NCBI GenBank assembly: GCA_002633005.1 | Contig: NMRA01000626.1 | Coordinates: forward strand, 157,358 to 221,357 | Source: Phoronis australis | Taxonomy: Eukaryota > Phoronida > Phoronidae | DNA: 64,000 bases | Reading direction: 5' to 3' | Shown here: in pieces, positions 1 through 11,779 of the stretch | Position numbering within the stretch: the stretch's first letter is position 1 | Layout of the letters: each line of letters starts with the position of its first letter | Notes under the pieces: model-generated | What the model saw: the letters and a program-made list of their open reading frames with translations, nothing else | Database searches by the model: none | Told to the model about the DNA's origin: nothing | Made by a program: the position numbers and the translations under genes

Positions 1-648
1 TTTAGTCTAAAATCGTATTGATACTAGAAAGTGTCAGGAAGTAGGACTTTGTTTGGTTATTGTTTGGTAATTTTAATCTATATTTTTTGTTAGAAATATC
101 TCAAAACGCCTAGGTGCTGCAAAGGTCATGCCACCTAGCTGTGTTCGGAGTTCCTTTTTGGAAATGTGGCCGTATTTGTTGTGTTTTTGCTTTAGTTTTG
201 AAAGTAGTACACAACGCAGTTACTGTAAGAATGCAAAATGACAAAAAGTATGGCAGGTTGCATCAGACATGCGCAGGCCGCTCATCCAGACCTGTTGCAC
301 GAAACACCTTAAACCTTTTTGCCTATGAGCATGTACATGTAACATGTATACACAATTTGAGACCAAGGTGAGGAGGTTGAGAGCTGACTCATGTAATGGG
401 GTGCATTTGGATATGAACCCACGACCTTGAGAACACAAGGCCACTAGGCCTCACTACCTTTAATGCAAAATGAGGTGGCAACCTGAAAACGGTCCTTATT
501 TCCCGTAAGTCACAACAGGTGAACCTTGTGTTACGACCTTAACGCGACTCGAACACCTTTCACTGGGTTCATCAACCTATGTTTTGGTCTTAAATGCTGT
601 GACGTCAATATTTTGTGTTTCTCAAACTAACTTGTTCATCATTCACAG
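1..648. other. Intron upstream of first visible KIAA0232-like exon
   Basis: No exon with splice sites and a matching frame was found here. The segment ends in the acceptor ttcacag at 642-648. It contains a tRNA-like SINE fragment on the minus strand near 397-457. Confidence 0.55.
397..457 (-). repeat. tRNA-derived SINE-like fragment
   Basis: Read on the minus strand, the segment has an A-box-like stretch (GTGAGGCCTAGTGG) and a B-box-like stretch (GTGGGTTCATATCC) spaced as in a tRNA. The section CTCAAGGTCGTGGGTT also occurs in a second copy at 39747-39817 on the plus strand, so this is a dispersed family and not a chance match. No intact cloverleaf is visible. Confidence 0.5.
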
Positions 649-3600
649 AACAAAGGTAAAAAGAAGGGGAGGCCGCGGAAGTCCCAAGTTTACTCGGTTG
701 ACTGTGAGGAGAGAAAGAAGACAGCTGCTGTAGAATGTCTGTTGTCGGTGACTGACGAGGTAACAGTTGACTATTAGAATAATTAATACCTTCAATTTTT
801 ACTTTATTCTTTTCACCATTTCAAATTGGTTCCTTGTTCTTTTGCTGCAAAATTTAAACTGGACACTTTCATATTCTTAATTTATGAACTCCTGTCCAAC
901 AAAAACTTGAATATCTAGGTACATACATTGGTACGTTCTGTTTTTGTTCTGTGCTTTCATTGTCAAAACAGTTCTTATGCATTGATTACTATTTTGCAAT
1001 CACGGTGGTTACTATGCTCCTCTTTTGTTCAAGACGTTCTGGAGATAAGAGTTGGTACATGAGTGTGTTGTTATTTGTTCTCGTAGCATAAGTTTTAGCG
1101 TGTTCCTGATGTTGATTTACTCATTTTTCCAGGACTCTGGTATTGAAGACTTGGTTGAAGAACTGTGTGTGAAACTGAGGAACTTGAACAGCGACAAAGG
1201 TTTGTGTAGCATTGAACTTTTGTTCTTGACCCCACCTAACAGCGAAATCAGTTAGCTTTATGTTGACCCTTTACCCTGTTTGATGACCAGGTTGGTGAGG
1301 AAAAACTAGTCACCAGGAGTTTACACGGTGTGCCAGCAAAAGCTTTAAAACGGAAGTGGAAAGTTGCATGCACAACTACTTGGTACACTTAGTTTGTCCA
1401 ACGGGTAATGCTGGGATGTCTAGAGGACACCTGCTAGGACTCTAGTCTCACCTTGTCTTCCTCTGGACGGACAGCCACTGCCTCGGTGGTGGAAAAAATA
1501 GACGTGTGAGCATTTAGTTTTGTTACCATTTTTGATGCTTAAAATTGCTTGACCGCAATCAGTTTTTGTAGGTAAAATGTGAAAAGCATTTTGGGTACTA
1601 AGAGAAAATACCATAAAATTAAACGTTAAGAATCAAATTAAAACACTGCAAAATCAAGTTGAGTAAGCGATGTTTGTTAAGGATGGAACACAAAAATAAC
1701 TGGAATTTAAAGTGTTTGTGGTAGTTTATAAATTACTGACTTATTGTGCACATATTTTATTGACATTTTCAGAAAATTCGGAAAAGACTGGCTCAACAAC
1801 TAAGCGCACAATTTCAAAATCTGTTTCACCTGGTGACCCTACTCAGAAGTAAGTGACTCATGCTCGACTGTTCAGTGATGTTATCATCTGGTCTGTTGGA
1901 GCAATAAAATGTGCTCTGAAATATCTCGAACAGAAGGGATTTAGTTTTATTGTCAGACTACAGTTTCTGAACGTATTACCGGCCTCTGAACTGAAGGGAA
2001 AATACTTATGACGTGGGACAGTGAGCTTGATAATGTTGATAGACGACAATGCCTATGTTGGGTTGGTACAAATATTTTAGCCAAGATTGCTAAATCGCTT
2101 CAGTCTGAAATGCTGTAGGCCGAATTTTTCTCATAAATTTGTGCCTGTGGTTTTGTTATAACTTTTTGAATACGCTTTTCATGAGTTTGGAGGGTGTTGA
2201 AAATGTCAAAATGAAACCACAGTCATTGTTCACAGTTTCATTGTCATTGTTTACTCTTGTTGACATACAATGCGTACATGATCATGCCCTCCCAGACTTT
2301 ACATAGTCATTTCACGGTCATCATTTGCATTCATTTGTCATCATTTGTATGATCTAATACAACCTAACATTATCAGACAATGTTACCCAGAATTCCCCAT
2401 CATATGGCTGAGTGCAAGCAGAATTCACCATCAGAGTAAGTGGAATAACTCATCATGACGGAGAAACGTCATTTTGTCCGATTGGTGTGATCACTGTTCT
2501 CCTGTTTCCATTGTAGGTACTATGCTGCCTTCCCGTCACTGACTTCAAACAACGCCGTTGTGGAACCAGCTCGTCCAATCGCCTGCCAGTCACCGAGTGT
2601 TTGGGACTCCAGAAAGCTGACAGCACCTGAGCCAACCTCAGAACCTCCTGAGCAACCACAGCCAGATGTCAAGAACATGAACCCCTGCCTGCCAGCCACA
2701 ACTAGGCAACAGCCACAAGCTCATCACTACCATGGTCGCAGAAGCAAAGAAAAAACCCTTCAGAAAACGGGTTTTAGTCGCCAAAAAGATCCTGCGAAAC
2801 CAGAATCGGTGAAGAAGGCTCACACCGAGAAAGCTGTGCAAAAGCAGCTGAAGCCCAGAAGTGTCAAGAATGGCTCTGGTTCGCCTTGCCGTGTTGCCAA
2901 GGAGAAAAGGTCTGGAAACGGTATGTGGGAGGCGAAACAACACAGAGTTGGGCGGCCCAAGTTCATCGTTCCCATGGCTAAAGTCACCAACAATTCGCCG
3001 CCGTGTCTCGATTCTGATGTCTATGAACAACAGTTGGTGGCATTGCGTGACAGCATTGAACGTCAGCTGACAGAGCAGACACTATCCAAGATCAACGAGC
3101 CGTCAGCCTTCTCGCACTTTTCCAAGCCATTCCCCAAAACACGACACTCGTCTCGGGCGAGTGTTGATGACAACGAGGTGGAGTCCTGGTACACTCAGCC
3201 AATGGAGACACTCTACTGTAACTCTCCTGTCCCCAGTCAGCCACTTTACCTCCGCAGACCAGTCTCGGGCTCAGATGTCGTGGGCGCATCAGGATTTGCT
3301 GATGGTTCGGAGGTTGGTTCTTTTTCTCTTGAACTCTCAGAAATCCCTGAACGTGTTTCTGGCCAAGAAAGTGAGGATTCCACAGTATTAGTTAGTGGTA
3401 TTCTCGAGCGTTATTTCAATAGCGACGATGATGACATTGAAGATGTCGCCGAAAATCAAAATGTGTCATTCTCACTCGATTATCCCGTTAACCACTTGGG
3501 GGCACCATTGCTGTATAACAATGATGAAAGAGACGACACCAGCAACGCAGTTTTCCCAGAAAAAATTCTTTCTGTAGACCCGGTGAAACTGCTAGACATC

Positions 3601-6600
3601 CTGAAAGACCTGAAGAATGAATTGGCTCCAGACCAGGCAGCTGACTTGAACAACAGAGAATCAATGCAAGGCATCTGCAACTTTCCCGTAACCGCTGAAC
3701 CAAGCACTGATACGAAGAGTTCGCGATTCATGTCTATGTTTGACAGTGTTGGTAACCACGCCTCTGTGGACCATACAGAATTGTCCTCTTCTGCTCCACA
3801 GAGAGACTTGTTGCCCATAGCTTTAAACTTGATAAGTGCGAAGGAAAACAGTACGTTGCCTCACTGGAAAAGCAGTTGTGGAGCAACAAGTTTGTGGCCA
3901 GTTGTGTTTCCAACTGTTTTATACGAGCCGCTTGTGTCTAGTCTACCATCACCCTTCTTGAGTCCCTACTCATTTGAGACATGCAGTCTGTTCCCACCAT
4001 TCACCATGGACTGGCAAAGTCTATTGAGTGAAGAGTCAGTGCGCCATCTCTGGGATGTTAATCTTACTACAGCATGGCCTGAGCAAAGTCCTGTCAACTT
4101 GCCTGGAATTTTCGGAACGAGTCCACCTGCGCCGCAGGGTTTGTTGCAGATCTGTGATTCGTTAGATTATGGCAGTATCCATCTGTTGCCACAGGACCAG
4201 TCTCCTGAACTTCCTGTCAGCCGGGGATTGTGGGACAACATGCACTGGGGATTGGCAGAAAACCTGTTTGAAAATCCGTGTGGTATCAAGACTAGTGTAA
4301 GTACAGACTCCTTCTTTCTGCAGTCCAACTCGCAACAGAACAAAACTTGCAAGGTGAAGTTGCTATATCGCCAACGGAGCTGGTCTTTCGATGACGGCAT
4401 CTCAGCCAGCACAAGTGTTCTGTCCAGTGTCTACTCCTCCCCACATACTAGAGCTTGCATTGACGGTATACCGCAAGAGTGCCTGTACGAGACTCTGCTG
4501 TTTTCCCCTGAGACACACTTCAGACCCATCCAGACCCCTGCGTCGTGCTCTCCAGAGGAAGGGCGTGCCGTGAAACTTGCCAGCTCGCATGTGCCGGATG
4601 GCTATCAGAAATTCAATGTAGACTCTGATGACACTGAATTCATACCAAAGTTTCGTTTGCAGAAAGGCTTGGAGAAATATGCCCAGACGGATGACAGTTC
4701 TCCTGACGTCAACATTTCTCCTTGTTTAAACCAAGACATGATCAACGTGAATATAAGGGAATGTGACCAGGAAGAAGATCCGCTACAGTTTGTAATAGAT
4801 TTTGATGATGATGTTTTAGACCCTGGTGAGTCTAGTTTGGGAACCCTTGCTGAGTCTCTTGCGCATAATGCCATCAACAGTCTGATAGAGAATGAGAGTC
4901 TGGATGTAGAGTCTGGGTCATGTGACACCGATCGTGCGCCCAGTCTGAGCCAATCTAAGTTTGCACGACTGTGGAAGGACCCTGCGCCATATGTGATGAA
5001 GCCGTCAATATCCGAGCACTCCATTGGGGCCGACGCAGTTTCCAAAGAATCAACAGTGGATGATAACGCCAATTCCGTGTTCTTGGAATCTAGAGATACA
5101 ATCGTATCGGATTCAGTCCAGCTTGGTTCTAGCTGTACTCAACACTGTTCATTGAGCTTGTCTCACGATGCAGTCTCTAGTGATGACGGCAGCACTAGGA
5201 AATACTCTTTCAAGTTGGAAAATCCTGTTATCTCAGCGTTGTGGAAAAATGAAGAGATGACAGCTCCAACGATGAGGCTGTCGTCACCAATTGGGAGTGT
5301 GCGTCGTGAGAATAGCATCTGGAGCGTTGGGTCGGACAGTGACGCTGAATCAGCGGCACCACCCTTGCTACTGTACGAAGCTGCCGAAGTAGAAAGACCG
5401 TTGTATGACATGAATGATGATATTGTGGATACAGATAAAGACCCGTTAATGGATGGTCAGGTTTGTGTGCAAACTAGATTTGTATGAGCTTATGTACAGC
5501 AGTTTGCTGAAATTTGTATTTTTATCATGAATGTTCGTTTCTTCATACTCATGATAAGCAAGCAGTCAATTAAGCTTGAATTGATTATCACAAACTACTG
5601 TATCCTGCACAGCTAATGTTGAATGTTTCGAGCTAACCACAAAATCTTGGATATTACGAACTGCACACTCAAATAGGAATTGCTTGTCATCAGATATTAG
5701 TCTGAATAAGAAGGGTTATTTGAACACAAGCGGGTATGTTTGCTCAAGATTGAGACTTCCGCCTCTCATGGACAACTGGCTTCATCAGATGAAACTTCTA
5801 ATAAATATAGTCAAATGGTGCATCTAGAGAAAGATTGGATTAACTTGTGCTGTTTTTATTGTCATCTCAGTGTCACTCTCGAATGTTATTGAATTTCAGG
5901 AAGCTCGAGATATGACAGCATTTTATGCCTCTGAATTGGAGAAAAGGTGGCTACAGTCCGAGGACTCTGATCCCGGCCAAGTTGTTACACGGGATACCAG
6001 AGAATCCAGCCTTGGTAAAGCTAGCATTTCAAGTAATGTTTTTGATATAATAAGCAGGTTTGTGGGGCAGGCCTTAAAAATGACCACACCACAACTCAGT
6101 CCTTTTGGATTTAGTGTTGGAGTCCCGTCAGACAATGCTTGCATCTTGCTCCCACTGAATCGTCTTTCCATTGTAACTCGTGTATAAGACCGGGTGGACT
6201 TAAGTCTTCAGTCAGAAATTAGGTCTTGCGTCCCACTCAACTACTTTACGAAACTATTCTTAAATCTCACTTGAGCAAAGTTGCAGTCTCTTATAATTTA
6301 CACGTAACTGTTAGTTAAAGTATTTCTAGACACTGATGTGCTCATAATTACCTTTTTTTCAGCAATTGTGAAGTGGGAACATAATATCAAATTTCTGTCT
6401 GATGGCTTGAGTCACATTCATTCCTTCCCCATTACATAACTGAGACTAATCAGTACTGCAGTTTACTCTGTTATAAGTTTGACTCCCTTATAAAAATATG
6501 ACGTGCTCCAAGTTTGAGGGCAGTTTGGCCTTCTCACACTTTTTGTTTCTCGTGGTTTGCAAACTTGATGTGTTTTGCTAAATGGTCAAAATTCATAAGT

Positions 6601-9292
6601 GTCTCTTAGCATGTTATGCTGTTTTGCCAGTATTATAAAGTGTAATTTAATTCCATTTCGTGACATGTTTGTATATGCGGATCTTTTGACATTATGACAA
6701 GATAATTCCTAGTTTAGATAATTAAACACTGGACTAAGCTCATATAACAAGAAAATTGTTTCTTCTGCAAGTACTGGTGGCCGTGGAGTAAAATGAACAA
6801 ATATTTAGAAATCTAGTAGAAACAGTAAGTTTTTGTGACATACTAAGCCTCAATCTTTAATCTGCAGTTGGGTATAGGGATGCTATTTGGAGTGTTTTCA
6901 AGTGTCACAAATAATTTATGCTGTTGGGGCGAGTGCAGTATATCCTGGTTTTAACACAGTTTTATTTGTAGAACCAAAGAAGAAAGTGTGCGCATACTTC
7001 ATGGAAGGTCACTGTAAGAGGTCAGACTGTAAATTTGCCCACGATCTGCAGCATGTCACCTGTAGGTACTGGGAGCGGGGAAACTGCTTTAAGGGCATCA
7101 CCTGTCCTTATCTCCATGGTTACCACAGGTGAGGCCAGGTGTAGCTTGCTTGTTTTGCCAAGTTATAGTATTAAATAGCAGAGTTTTGTACACGCGCCCC
7201 TCTTCGGATACACCCGGTGAGCATAACTATATATTTAGGAAAAAGGCGACAGATTCACCAATGACGTACAGTTGTTGAAAATGTCCACGGTTTAATCCTA
7301 AAACTTTCCCATTTCACGGGAAATGGATACCAAAACTGTAATAAAGTTTTACCTGTGGTAACAATTGTACATAGACAATGTTGTGTATTTTGCGACTGTT
7401 TTTGGCGTCATGCTCTCCATCTGTCAAATTGCTTGAATGATTATATGTAATCTTATGGATTTGTGGCTATTGAAATGATCACGGGTAAAAGGTTTTCGGA
7501 TAGGTCCAGTTTCTTTAGTGCCCCGTAATTTTTTGTCTGTGCCTCTTCCTACAAAATTCCTTGGTGGGTCTTCATGAAATTCATTATGTGTGACACAAGG
7601 AGACTGCCTGATGTTGATTTTGTAATGAGGCCCCCTAGTGGTAATTTAGGTTTTCTTTGTGTGTGGCTGTATATCTTACTAAATTCCTTGATGGATTTTC
7701 ACAAAATTTAGCAATTACATTCTATCAATGAAATGACAGCACTTGGTTCGTTTCAGACAGATTTGACCCATGCTTTGCCCCCTATTGACCTTTTTATACA
7801 TTACAGGATACTAATCAATTCGCGTACAAAGTTGTCATTTGCAGTGCAGTCTTGGGCACATTTCAACAAGCTGCGTTGCTCTTGTTGAAATTGTTTGGTT
7901 ACACCTTCAGTATGTCCTGAAACAAACTGCGTCAGTAATGGGTGCTGCCCAAATTAGGTAGCACGTGGGTCAATTATGTTAAAGCTCCCACACACATGGC
8001 TAAGATTTAGTGCCATTACTGAGCCGTAAATGTCTGTCTTGAGGCAGTATAAATTAAGTCAATTAAAATTTGTTCTGACTCAGACGTCTGTTCATGAGTT
8101 TTTGCAAAATGCAGTTAGCATGCTTTTAATGTGTATCTTTTTGCTTGGATGGTAAACAAAGGTTGAGCAGAGTGGGAAGGAATGTTCCCTAACTAAACTA
8201 GTGACATTCTGAGCAAGAAAGGTTAGCAACAGAGCAGAATTGAATGCACTAACTTCTCAGTGGCAGCTGAACAATCTACTGCTTAGCCAAGTCCTATGAG
8301 TTAAATACTAGAGCATTTTCTGCTACAATTTTAAGAGTTTTGATTTCCACGAGTGTCAAATCAACTGTTTCAACGATGTTTTGATAAATTTGCTTACAAT
8401 GTGTATTGCTTTGCACTTCAGTGTTAGCTCAGAAGTGGACAAAAGCACTTCTAACGAGACTAGCCCAGAAATGGCTACGTGGCAAAAAACTAAGGTAAGA
8501 ATGCGTGTCATTTGCTGTGCGTACCTCACTTTGGTTGTTTTTCTTTCTCCATAAATATTGACTGCTGTTGGCTGTTCACCAATTTGCCTAGTGCCTGTCT
8601 GTTAAGTGTTAACTGGTTTCTATAAAGCTTATTCCATTTAGTAATGAAATTTGTATGTTAGTCCAGACTGTGATTGAAATTTAAACTTTCTGTAAATGTC
8701 GGAAATCGTACAAGTTTTTACTTGCAAAATACGTATTTTAACATGAAAGTTACTAACAGACTATGTCCTTAATGGGTTGGCTGTCATGCATTGTCTGATG
8801 GTAGCTTAGCTATGATATAGAATTTAAACACGAAGGAAGTGTTTATTTGTTGTTGCTTATTTCTTATTTTTAATGAAAAACTAAAGTTGCACCTGTCCAC
8901 CAAATTGTGTCCTAAGTTAGCGAGATTTCAAAGTATTTGTTTCTTAACGTACTCCGAGACCAAAAAGTTTATTGAAATGGGCTCCAGATCATTTAGATTA
9001 GGTCATTATTACGTGTCGAATTTTACATGCTGAAAAGGACAGCTCTGGTTTGCAAACTAGCTAAATTTGCTTGTGTCAGCATGGTCTTCTCAATTTTTCT
9101 AAGTTGTTTAATATCATAACCTTCTAATTTCAGTTGCCCACGCTCAGCGCAGTGCGTAACAAGCTACGGAAATCGCGTCACTCATCCCCACGGCGTACGA
9201 TGCCACCATCCTGCCTCACTCTTAAACCAGTTGGCAGGGGTGACGCGCAGCACCATTCTAACGTGGGAGACATCATGGCGGCCAAGAAATGA
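649..9292 (+). CDS. KIAA0232: KIAA0232-family protein with C-terminal tandem CCCH zinc finger (3' part of gene)
   Basis: Eight coding exons join in frame: 649-759, 1133-1199, 1773-1848, 2517-5460, 5900-6014, 6972-7128, 8422-8494 and 9134-9292 (stop TGA 9290-9292). The total is 3702 nt, or 1233 residues plus stop, and each junction has GT/AG sites with matching phase. Recognition rests on blocks that I recall from vertebrate KIAA0232 in the same order: KKTAAVECLLSVTDE, then SGIEDLVEELC, YYAAFPSL, WYTQP, SPETHFRPI and KGLEKYAQTDD. The family's molecular function is unknown. The first exon here also has an AT-hook-like GRPRK in a lysine-rich stretch. Upstream exons, expected to hold the conserved N-terminus, lie outside the window. 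The donor of the fifth exon is uncertain: 6014 and 6032 both keep frame with the zinc-finger exon, whereas the strong-looking donor after 6057 does not. Family assignment is confident; the exact end of exon five is not. Confidence 0.87.
2517..5460 (+). CDS. KIAA0232: Large central exon of the KIAA0232-like gene
   Basis: A single 2944-nt exon encodes about 981 residues, most of the visible protein. It opens after an AG at 2515-2516. The first base completes a lysine codon from the previous exon, giving KYYAAFPSL, a KIAA0232 landmark. The exon has no start codon of its own: the GTG at 2560 is internal. The sequence is low in predicted order, rich in Ser, Asp, Glu and Pro, with acidic runs (for example SDDDDIED near 3430 and DFDDDVLD near 4800). 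Conserved islands are WYTQPMETLY (about 3186-3215), the SPETHFRPI block (about 4504-4530) and the FIPKFRLQKGLEKYAQTDD block (about 4639-4695). No enzyme motif is visible. The donor is gtttgt at 5461. Confidence 0.88.
6209..6402. mobile_element. MITE-like element, copy 1
   Basis: The segment sits in the intron before the CCCH exon. Its left end (CAGTCAGAAATTAGGTCTTG at 6209) and the reverse complement of its right end (CAGACAGAAATTTGATATTA at 6402) are imperfect terminal inverted repeats that run on to a shared CCCAC. Related copies lie near 13450-13630 and 60490-60640. There is no coding capacity. Confidence 0.55.
6972..7128 (+). CDS. KIAA0232: Exon encoding two tandem CCCH zinc fingers
   Basis: The reading frame encodes two adjacent CCCH fingers: C-X7-C-X4-C-X3-H (starting CAYFMEGHC) and C-X7-C-X5-C-X3-H (starting CRYWERGNC), separated by eight residues. 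Fingers of this type usually bind RNA. The acceptor is tttgtag before 6972 and the donor is gtgagg at 7129. The frame needs a phase-1 exon upstream, which the 5900-6014 (or 5900-6032) exon supplies. An in-frame stop at 6875-6877 and the lack of a nearby ATG argue against an independent start here. Downstream, the 73-nt exon 8422-8494 and the last exon 9134-9292 continue in frame with a Ser/Thr-rich linker and a basic tail (RNKLRKSRHSSPRR). I do not recall CCCH fingers in vertebrate KIAA0232, so the linkage deserves checking. Confidence 0.8.
7490..7895 (+). repeat. Partial copy of the 'cctagtggca' dispersed repeat
   Basis: This intronic segment shares with the copies at 11780-12907 and 57245-58440 a recurring ccccctagtgg block, tgtatctt-type phrases and the right-end phrase tgcgttgctcttgttg. 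At its right end TTTCAACAAG (about 7860) and CTTGTTGAAA (about 7881) form a perfect 10-bp inverted repeat around a short loop. No protein is encoded. Confidence 0.5.
8230..8302 (-). repeat. Possible tRNA-derived SINE head
   Basis: On the minus strand, TTGGCTAAGCAGTAG resembles a pol III A box, and AGTTAGTGCATTCAATTC about 30 nt later resembles a B box. No second copy was found in the window, so this rests on promoter-like motifs only. Confidence 0.28.
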
Positions 9293-11779
9293 GAATGGAT
9301 CTTGATGAGGCTTGGTTTGAATTTATTGAATTATACCCAGCAGAGTGATGAAGGATGCAGAGACGAACTGCTTATATTCAGTGTGGCATCGGTCTGTTGC
9401 ACCGTTATGTACCATGCTGTCTAGCAGTAACTCAGGTACTGGGACTAGGTCGTTTCTTGAGCCTCTGGCTGAATTGGTATGTCTCGTGAATGTGGTGTCA
9501 CGGTTCATGTCACATGGATGCCACCAGTCGTGGCCATGACACACACACCGAGCATGGAATGATGGCGACACGTTTACTGTGATGCCAGCTTGTGGTTGGC
9601 GATCGCATGCTGGGACAACCATTGTGCTAGAAGTTGTTTATGAGTGCATTCTGTACACATGTAGTTTAGAATGCTAAGTTGGTGTATTCTGCTGGTCTAA
9701 GAAAAGCCAGAACAAAGGAATGGAAGCATTCTGCCTGTGTTACCTGCATTCTACAGGTCTTGGTATTGGTGATTCTCACCCCAGCATTTCACTGACTTAT
9801 GTCAATTGTTTTGCGTGGATTCGTTGTAATCCTACGGGCCCTAGCCACACAGCACGTTCTGGTCACATGATCTGATACAATCTGTGGAACTTGACTACTA
9901 ATGGGAACGTTTACAGTGAGTGCCAGTGGTCTTTCCCACTCCTGGCTCTGCTTGGGGATGGTGGATGGCCGGTCAGTTCTGGTCAGTTAATGAGAGATCT
10001 TGGCAGAGCGTGCACACGTAGTTGGGAACGTTGTAATAGGATGTGGGAGATCGTGCGGGTGTGTTTGGGGCTTAAACATGTTGTAGAGTTGATGTTAAGT
10101 AAGTGCCATCTCTGCTGTGTGTGTCAAGCTTCTCGTGGTCACACACTATGCTAGATTCACATGCTGGCTAATGGTGTTCTGATTTTACTGTATCGCTGGA
10201 AAGCATTGGCTGGTGGGGATTATGTATGAGCAAATGTCTGACTGTGTGTAAACATGCAATCAGTGATGCATAACAATACTCCACAGCAGGGCGTGAATCC
10301 ACGATACATTGTCTGAATGGGTACCTCGTTGCACCAGTCACTTCAAGATCATTATGATTTCAGTTGGTTTTGTGATTCTTGTTGCGAGTTCTGAGTGAGC
10401 TTCAATCTAAAGACCTTAAGTTTGTTATTTAAGAACCCTGAAGGGGGCAGCATGAGGTATGTAACTTCAATACACAGTGCTTGACGCACACGGCAGGGAC
10501 TGTGCTCTCACGTTGTTAATGTTCTTATTTATTATTCAGACGTATAATTTTTGTTATAACTTCAATCTATTAACACAGAAAGTTTTTGTTGAGTTGGTGT
10601 GTCATTTATGTGCGACTCGACAGATTAGAAATTAGTGAAGCCAAGTTTGCTGGACGTTTGATGCAATGTTACCCAGTTTTAAGTTTGTTTTTAATCAACA
10701 AACAGGTCAAACTATGAGATCTGGTTTCACAGTGACTACTTGGCAAGTTAACCTGCAACACCAGACTGCAGTGCTTCATATAAAGCAGCTCAAGTGGACT
10801 GAACCGAAGGAATACACGTTAAAGTGGATATGATATGAACTTTGCATCTTATGACGTTATGACCTAATGGAGCTTTTGCCAAATATTGAGTACTGCCGTT
10901 ATTTTAGACTACAGATTTTGCATGATAGCGGTTCAGAAGATTTGATGACATTGCCGGTCAGGCTTGTGTTGCAAGATATCTTGCCAAAATATCCAGTGCA
11001 TTCATTGTATATGACACTTTGATGTTATTGTGTGTGTACGTGTGTGTGGGTGTGTTTGTGTGTGGGTGTGTGCATGTGTGTGTATGGTCTGGTGTTTTTA
11101 TGTTACCACTGAGTTAAAGGACTAGAAACTCATCAAAGTGGGCTTTGAACATTATGGTAAATGTACGTTAAAGGCTTCGATCACAAGATACAAAACTAGT
11201 CTTTGTCTGTGAAGTGTCATAATGTATTCAGTACATTGTGTGAATGATAAGAAAGTGTCATTGATGGTTTGCCTTGCTTAACCTGATCAAGTTAAACATA
11301 CAGGTCTTTAAAAAAAACATTGGAAAAATCGCTCTTGTGTAGTTTCTCATGTTAGGTATGTGGAAAAATTTTCGTAAATGTAATTAAAAGCATCAGTTGA
11401 AATTGACTCACACTGCAAAATATGCGTTCTGTTAAGCATGAATAGTAGGCGTATGGATATGCATGTGTGTTTGTGTGTATGCGTGTGTGTATGCATATGT
11501 GTATGCGTGCATTTGTGTTTGTGTGCATGTGTGTATGCGTGTGTGCATGTTTACTGTAAAAAAGTGATTACTATTTAATAATCGTTCTTACTTTGTACTA
11601 TTTAAATCATTCTGACCTGGTCAGAGCTGCGGTATTTTGTTAAGCAGCCAAGAATGTTAGCCAACAGTATGTTCATGTTGTGAGAAGTTGAGGATATAGG
11701 CCTGTGCAAGGCATTGTGTGAAGTATTTAGAAACACTTCTTTTTAGTATTATTTGAGAAATGATTTTTGCTTTTGTTAC
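9293..11779. other. 3' flank of the KIAA0232-like gene, no further coding seen
   Basis: The 3' UTR must begin here, but I found no canonical AATAAA. An ATTAAA at 11382-11387, just before TG-rich DNA, is a weak candidate poly(A) signal. TG-rich microsatellite-like tracts lie at about 11030-11090 and 11455-11550. The open frames in this stretch lack splice or composition support. Confidence 0.4.

Noticed and set aside
114-371. Open frame of 85 codons at the left edge as a KIAA0232-like exon
   Set aside because: No homology, no suitable splice sites in frame with the 649 exon, and it overlaps SINE-like sequence.
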